Origin: Apodospora peruviana
Lineage: Eukaryota; Ascomycota; Sordariomycetes; Sordariales; Lasiosphaeriaceae
Length of the DNA: 64,000 nucleotides
Reading direction: 5' to 3'
NCBI GenBank assembly: GCA_033439685.1
Contig: JAUEDM010000003.1
Coordinates: forward strand, 650,001 to 714,000
Shown: in pieces, positions 58,181 through 64,000 of the stretch
Numbering within the stretch: the stretch's first letter is position 1
Layout: each line of letters opens with the position of its first letter
Program-made: the position numbers and the translations under genes
The notes under the pieces: generated by a model
The model's database searches: none
Seen by the model: only the letters and a program-made list of their open reading frames with translations
Told to the model about the DNA's origin: nothing

Positions 58181-60457
58181 TGCTTGTTTCTTACAGTGAG
58201 AACTGATGAACCACCGCAGCTATCTACATTTCAAGTGGTTAGGAGCTCGAATGCTTCCACTCCTTATATCTGTGATGCCCAACCTACAACAATAAGGACT
58301 GGACGAGGCCATCATGAATTGCGGGCGGAATTGCTTGCTCCGCCCTCGAGATAGGGGGTTAAAGTGAACAGCGGGCGACGGCATGGAACCATGACATAAG
58401 AATCGAATCGTTTGAAGCACGCACGGCAGGTTCCCAGGATGATTCTGTGGAAATTTGGGAGAGCCTCATATTCAGGCAGCTTGAGCACCCGAGACCCCCC
58501 AACCAACCAATCATTTTGAAGTTTGGGGTAGGGAAACCGAACCGACGTCCTGATGTAGGATATTAAATCATGAGATGGGGGGGGGGTGGCTTTGGAGCGC
58601 TTCCTTAATGAGCATATACTTATTTCCTCTCGCGCAAATTAGTAGCCGCCGAGGGTCATGGAGTCGGATTGTGATTTGTAAACCAGATGCTTTCTTCTGT
58701 ACATCAAATATCGGTAACTGGGTCATATAGAAGTATCATGGAGGTCTCTGGGCTATGTCAGTCCTGCTATATCAAAGATGCAGATTGCGACTTTCTATTC
58801 CAGACAATAAACTGGGCTCACACCCATCCAACATCGAGGTGCCGAATGCAGGTCCCTAAGTAGCCGTTGGATGCAAAGAGTTGGGGTTTTGTGGGGTGGG
58901 GTGGCACTGCTTCTTTCTCCAGCCGGAGACGGCTCCTCCGCCCACATCAGCCGAAAATCCGGGGAGAGCAACGACACGGCATGTCGGGACATAACCTCTA
59001 AGCATCACCACCATTCACGTGACAGTGTATATGACAACGGGGATTACGGCTGCTATCCGAACACCGCGACCAAACCTCTGGTCAGAGACAAAGACCCCGA
59101 CCATTCAATAGCAACTCTTGCGGCGTCCGGCACAAAGTAGATCGATACTTAGGGTCAGCCTGCTCACAAACAGGCGGATTGCAATACAGGAGGAGGGGAC
59201 ATAGAAGAAGAATCCGTTAGGTAAAAAGAAGAGTGTAAATACTACAAATTTGTGGGGAGACAACATGTTTGATTCAGGTTCTCCGTTTTCCTATTATAAT
59301 CTCTTGTCTGTATTGGAAGTATGCGCTCGGGCTGACTCTCTCGTTGTTTTCTTTAGCAATACACAAGTTGGGCTCCTGTATGACTGCTCTGGTTGGCTAG
59401 CCACGTATCGGCGAGCCTCGTAAAGAAATCACTGACCACATATCCAAGGAGGTAAAGTTGACCGAACGGGACAATATCTCCTTGAAACTTTGAATAAAAT
59501 ATTGAATCTGTAGCTCTTGGCATACATTAAAAGTTCAAGGATTACATCTTCATTGACCCAAGTCCCACGTTTCGCTTGGTTCTTGAATGTTCATAGGCTG
59601 GCGGCGGGACAATTTCACGAAATCCTGCGCCCTACGAGGTTCACGCTAAAAGTCTGCCCAATATGCCAATACTAACCTCTTTCAAAAGCTTGGCGAGAAT
59701 ATGTGCCTCGGTGAGTCAAATGTGTCACTCAGTGTCGGCCTGACTTTTCAGGAAACATAATTTACACTAACAACTCATCAGGAATCCGGGGTGGTCAAAC
59801 TGCAATGGAACGTTTATTCAGTTGCAGCGATCTCGCGGAGAAGTATAGATCCACAGCAGGAGAGCTAGTTTGAGAGAACGAGCAGTGGAACCATGTTCGG
59901 CTGGTGATTGACCCTGTCAGGAGGGCTCCCGAATTCCGAGGATACTGAAAAAAAACCGGCCTGGAAGACTCCAAGTTTACACAGGGTCATCTCTTGAAAT
60001 ATTCCAATTACACTTCGCCTGCATGTGGGACGTTGAGTGACTTGTGACAGTGACATCAATGATTAGCAGTCATAGACTTGGGCCTCCACAAGACATCAAA
60101 CCTTATTTAGTGTGTTTCGGGGGAAAGAAAAGAAATACGAAATAGCCGAATCAGACAACCTTGTTTAGTGATTTCGGGGATGGAAAAAACAAAAGGACAC
60201 CAAATCAGACTGAGCGTCCTTGTAGACTATTATAAAAGATGTCGGTTCTCCCTCTCAGCAGAGGACATTCTTCAACCTCTTCAACCTCTATCCCCCAACA
60301 AAGCTGCCTCGCGCCACTTCCGAGTTGAAGCACCCAAATCTGCGACTTTTTAAGACGACAGAACTGGTCTTACGATAACCAATCCAACCTCTTATCTCCT
60401 CATAACAGCGAACATGAAGCTACTTTACACGCCTACTCCCCCAAACACCTCACGATC
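58181..60457. other. 2.3-kb region without a recognised gene
   Basis: The left part is the GH5 promoter. No convincing coding frame. A tandem imperfect repeat is listed separately. Confidence 0.5.
60091..60209. repeat. Imperfect tandem repeat, about 60-bp unit
   Basis: Two adjacent copies share AGACA, AACCTT-TTTAGTG, TTTCGGGG, then A-rich sequence and AAATCAGACT/GAATCAGAC ends (first copy near 60091-60154, second near 60153-60209). Identity is partial. Confidence 0.6.
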
Positions 60458-61457
60458 ATGGATTATATGATGCAACGCCAATACAACTCCAGTCAGCTTG
60501 CACTGACGGACCTTTTCAACGAAATTTAGTGCACTCTGAACAATATCCAGGCCGTGGAACAATACCGCGCCTCGATCGTCACGGGAAGCCACGTACTCCC
60601 ATCACCGCCACCAACAATCTCACAATTCCTATCGACGCCCGCATCCCGACAGAATCTCCCGTCGCCTCCGGCCTCCCCCGAAAAGCAGATCATCGACACC
60701 GACGGCACTTTCATCGGCCAATCCGTCATCGAGGACCGGCAAACTGCCATACAAACAGCCCACCACTTCTCCAACAGCGCCGTTCCCAACACCAACATGG
60801 TATTTTGGACGGACGCGTCCTCCCCCTTCCTCGGCGACAAGGCCGGTACCAACAGCATCCCGAAAGATGGAAGCAGATGAAAGCTTCCCCATCAAAATTT
60901 GCGGCCGGCCTCGCCATCGCATGGGACTGTGGCTTTCACGGAAGCTCCGGCTTGAGCGGCTGGTACCCGCTCCACCACGGAGCGTGGCAGGTCACCGGTC
61001 TTCAACACGTCGACCAAGCCGAGCTGCTCGCCGTCTCCATGGCGCTCGACAAAGCCATCGAAGCCACCCAACACAATCCAGTGGTTGCCGTTCAGAACGT
61101 GACCATCTTCACGGACTCGAAATCGATACTTTTGCACCTCGGCGGTAAGCACTGGTTCGACGACGCCAAGCGGGTCGATAACGAGTATTGGGATGCTCGA
61201 GATTTCAACATGGGGGTCATCAAGAGCATGGTGAAGCAGCGGTTACACATGCTGAGCTACATGGGCGTATGCTTGTTACGGTGCGCTGGGTCCCGGGCCA
61301 TGCTGAAGTGCCCGGAAACGAATGGGTTGACAAGTCGAGTCGGGATGCGAGGTTTCCTGCTAGCGAGGGTTCTGAGGACTGGAGGACGTTTAGTAGCAAG
61401 GTAGTTTCTTCTATTTTCCATTTTCTGATATTTCTTTTTGACGTACCATCTGTTTAA
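60458..61457 (+). pseudogene. Broken RNase H-domain gene
   Basis: An RNase H-like protein is spread over three frames. From the ATG at 60458 (MDYMMQRQYN) the frame meets a TAG at 60527-60529, then stays open to 60880 and ends in VFWTDASSPF, with the first catalytic Asp. The next part, AAGLAIAWDC, QAELLAV (Glu) and IFTDSKS (Asp), is in a second frame. The last, VRWVPGHAEVPGNEWVD with the final His/Asp region, is in a third. A 31-nt gap at 60846-60876 has GT and AG ends, but is short for an intron. The motif set is that of RNase H domains in fungal non-LTR elements and of stand-alone relatives. No reverse transcriptase is adjacent. I read it as decayed or affected by indels; the 3' end is uncertain. 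Confidence 0.7.
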
Positions 61458-61819
61458 TTAGCTTTTCCCTGATCAAAACTTTCCACTTGTAAAATGTTAG
61501 AATTGGACAATATGTAAACCATCAATTCAGACCATTTTCCCCAAGTGTACCTTTTGGACTTGGAGACACGGCAAAGCGTGTGTGCCGTGCAGGCGGATAT
61601 GTTTAATAACGAAATGTAATCACGGCATATACATACAAACAGTGCTCTCGAACAACTCCATAATGCTTTACTTGAAGTTACAACAGGTGGTGGATTTGTA
61701 ATGATTTGAACTATAAGTGCTAAGAAGCGAATCCCGCCCAACGATATCCGCATTTCCTCCAACGCACAAGACTCCGGCTGCTACGACGAACTGAAGCATT
61801 TAATACACATTCACCCCTC
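61458..61819. other. Short convergent gap beside AA9 gene
   Basis: This is the 3' flank of the AA9 gene. The open frame that runs through it (61762-61454, minus) lacks motifs. Confidence 0.5.
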
Positions 61820-62530
61820 TTAGTTTCCGTCCCAGGGCTTAGGTCCCGGCATGACATAGGGCGCCGGGTTGCTGGTCCACTTGTTGTACCGAATGCCAGG
61901 GTCCGCCTGCTGATAGATTCCGGGGATCTTGACCAAGGGCGACGGGCTGCCACCGCCCGGACCGTTGACCTTGAGCTGCGCACACTCAATGTAGAACTGG
62001 GCCTTGCTCTTGTGGCCCTCGTGCAGGCCGATGTGCTCGACGCGGACGAGGTACTCGCCGGGCGGGGTCTTGGGCGGGATGGTGAACTCGAGGCGGTCCT
62101 TGTTGTACGAGCACCAGTTGCCGTCGCTGGCTGCGTTGCCCTTGCACAGGCCCGTCTCCCAGACCTTGAACCAGTCGCCGGACCCGTCATACGTGGACAC
62201 GTCGTTGTTGGGCGCCTTGGACATGTAGATCATGCCCGGGCCCGGGTGCTCGATGAGCTCGTTGTTGAACACCTTGAAGCCGATCTTGTCGCCGGCGTTG
62301 ACCTCGTACGTCTTGACGCCGCCGCCGGGTTTGGCGCCGACGTTGCAGCGGAGGTCGTTCTTCTCGACGATGTCGGGGAAGGCCGGGTTGTACGAGTTGC
62401 TGTTCTTGCGGACGTACGTGTACTCGCCGCCGATCTTCTTGCCGTTGACGAAGAGGATGTTGAAGATGTAGTGGGCCTCGACCGAAGAGGCTGCGGCGAG
62501 AGCGCCCACGAGGAGGGAGAGGGACTTCAT
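61820..62530 (-). CDS. AA9 lytic polysaccharide monooxygenase
   Basis: Single exon, 236 aa. The frame extends upstream to 62542, but that codon is TTG; 62530 is the ATG. The signal peptide ends SSVEA, so cleavage exposes His20 as the first mature residue. It forms the copper histidine brace with His95 in EHPGPGMIYMS, and the axial Tyr180 lies in KAQFYIECAQL. These are the expected AA9 copper ligands. The Cys residues at RCNVG and NWCSY and the Gly/Pro-rich C-terminus match the family. No CBM1 is attached. The enzyme should be secreted and cleave cellulose or other beta-glucans oxidatively, working with the nearby GH5 endoglucanase. The regiospecificity cannot be deduced from this alone. Confidence 0.96.
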   Translation of the reverse strand: MKSLSLLVGALAAASSVEAHYIFNILFVNGKKIGGEYTYVRKNSNSYNPAFPDIVEKNDLRCNVGAKPGGGVKTYEVNAGDKIGFKVFNNELIEHPGPGMIYMSKAPNNDVSTYDGSGDWFKVWETGLCKGNAASDGNWCSYNKDRLEFTIPPKTPPGEYLVRVEHIGLHEGHKSKAQFYIECAQLKVNGPGGGSPSPLVKIPGIYQQADPGIRYNKWTSNPAPYVMPGPKPWDGN

Positions 62531-64000
62531 GATGGGCAGCAACTTGGGCGAATCAACAACTGAGTTTGTGCCTTCAGGGTTAGGTTGTTAAGAGGTTGGT
62601 TCTCTTCCCTGGTTTCGCCGATAAGAAAGAGACGTGAAATCCTCCGAGACAGCAGATCCCATCCCGATTAAATAGGTGGGTGAGTCTTGAGTCTTTGGTC
62701 TCCCCCTTTTTCAGCCATCGATACGCAGTTAGTTGCCTTGGCGTTCAACATCGTGACTTGAACTTGGCCCATGTATATTGGCCTTATTACCCCCGAACGC
62801 CCTCAATCCGTCGCCATGGTGCCAAGCCCGTCACGGGAGTGGCTTTGCATCTACCGAACGCGGGGTGCATCACCAACTAAGAGTCTCCCAGGGAATATCA
62901 CAGCTTCCCTTGTGTACATGTAGCGAATGGGAACGGGTTTTTCATACATGAAGCCAAGCCCTCAATCCGACATGAATGCGTCTGGTGGTCGTCAGCAAGG
63001 ACCAGTTGGCTAACAACTGTTGTTGTTTTTTGGGAGCCGAACACCCATAAAGCTATAACAGGGTAAATTGGCGAATTGTCTTGGCTTCTTGGCCTTTTTA
63101 GGGCTTCAGCCTTTCGGCATCTTTAATCTTTTGTGAATTGCCCGATTGGGTCGGCCGTTCCGTTTTCTCCAGTTGTTTCACGGACTGTGTGCAGGCCGGC
63201 TTCAACTGCCGTGACGTCAATCGCTACGTTTGGTGGAATGCCACTGCCGGGCTGAAAAGGGACTGGCTTCATCTCTCATATTATCACTGAGTAGTAGATC
63301 TACTGGGGGAATTATCCACCAATCCGGTCACCGACTGTCGCCGCAAGGCTCTGACCTCGCTTGAGGAAGTGACACTGGGGATGGTAGAGATTGATTATTC
63401 TTTCTGCCTCGAGACGAATACGATAATGAAGCCTCTGGATCGTGTCAACGCCAAGTGTCGGCGGCAGTAAATGTCGGATCCGGATCATATGGAAATGTAA
63501 AAACAAGCTGCCGCGAACATGTCGTCGTTCATCTTGGAGTGCCAAGCTGATCATGTGCGGTGACCGTTCATATGCGGGAACCTTCCAAGCGATCATTGTC
63601 CAGGAATTGTGAAGACTATGGCGGGCCAAATACAGCAGAAGGTCTTACTTGCAAACCAACAAGTGGTGTATTCACACGGTGCCCCCAGAGTTTTGGGGGG
63701 GAAGGGGGTGCACCGATGCTGTCTCTATTCCAAACAATCACAGATCTCGAAGAGTATTCACAGATCTCGAAGAGTATCAAGGTCTCATCTCGTTTCTCAT
63801 CACTCGTCTCTCATCTTAAACGTTTCTTCTCTCTTGTTCTACTTCATAATTCCATTGCGGATTGTTGATTATAACAAAAGATCTGACAGTTATAGAATCA
63901 GCGTACTCCAATCTGCTGATGTCTGTTATGGCAATAATGTCCAAATGTGGTTAGCGGGAATATTTTGCGTCTCCAGGTTCCCTCGCCTCCGTTTTATGCA
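62531..64000. other. Right-edge region without a recognised gene
   Basis: The AA9 promoter is on the left. Only short frames elsewhere. A perfect 20-bp tandem duplication is at 63738-63777. Confidence 0.5.
63738..63777. repeat. Perfect 20-bp tandem duplication
   Basis: TCACAGATCTCGAAGAGTAT occurs twice in direct succession with no mismatch. Confidence 0.95.

Noticed and set aside
62012..62563. 183-codon plus-strand frame
   Set aside because: Antisense shadow of the AA9 gene with Val/Asp/Leu bias.
1..64000. CRISPR array, rRNA genes or a secondary-metabolite cluster
   Set aside because: No regularly spaced repeats or rRNA segments were seen, and the single P450 and carriers lack any PKS, NRPS or terpene synthase partner.

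Overview
The window comes from a filamentous ascomycete, most likely a sordariomycete of the Sordariales or Chaetomiaceae type; the genus is inferred from gene content only. The genes have short introns (about 50-120 bp) with GT...AG borders, all three tRNA genes carry introns, and the gene set is typical of Pezizomycotina: a Zn2Cys6 regulator, cell-wall alpha-1,3-glucan synthase, AA9 and GH5 cellulases, GPI proteins, MFS carriers and a P450. About 18 protein genes or gene remnants are spaced out with gaps of 0.3-3 kb. Exon structures were joined by hand so that phase, splice consensus and family motifs agree.

Layout. 1-7.5 kb: a FAR1-like AT-hook protein, a decayed multi-pass membrane protein gene, an intron-containing tRNA-Glu, and a divergent isochorismatase/Zn2Cys6 regulator pair. 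8-13 kb: a nine-exon sedolisin (S53) protease, then tRNA-Gln and tRNA-Asp genes. 14.5-26.7 kb: a GPI-anchored GH13 alpha-amylase facing a 2,373-residue alpha-1,3-glucan synthase across a 2.9 kb shared upstream region, a wall alpha-glucan module. 27.5-39.3 kb: an MFS carrier, a head-to-head pair of unrecognised genes (one apparently frameshifted), a DAL5-type MFS carrier and a GFO/IDH/MocA oxidoreductase. 40-50.7 kb: a small secreted protein, a GH76 (DFG5/DCW1-type) GPI protein, a P450, a GPI-type secreted protein and a single-pass membrane protein. 53.5-62.5 kb: a type II membrane glycosyltransferase, a GH5 endoglucanase, a broken RNase H-domain gene, and an AA9 lytic polysaccharide monooxygenase.

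How the genes may work together. Two themes stand out. The first is wall construction: Ags1, the GPI amylase, GH76 and possibly the GT31-like enzyme. The second is secreted attack on plant polymers or protein: GH5, AA9 and sedolisin. The remaining carriers, oxidoreductase, P450 and isochorismatase do not form an obvious secondary-metabolite cluster, since no backbone synthase is present.

Limits. No transcripts or searches were available. Three loci (2.5-4.4, about 33.28 and 60.5-61.4 kb) carry frame breaks, which could be real decay or assembly indels.
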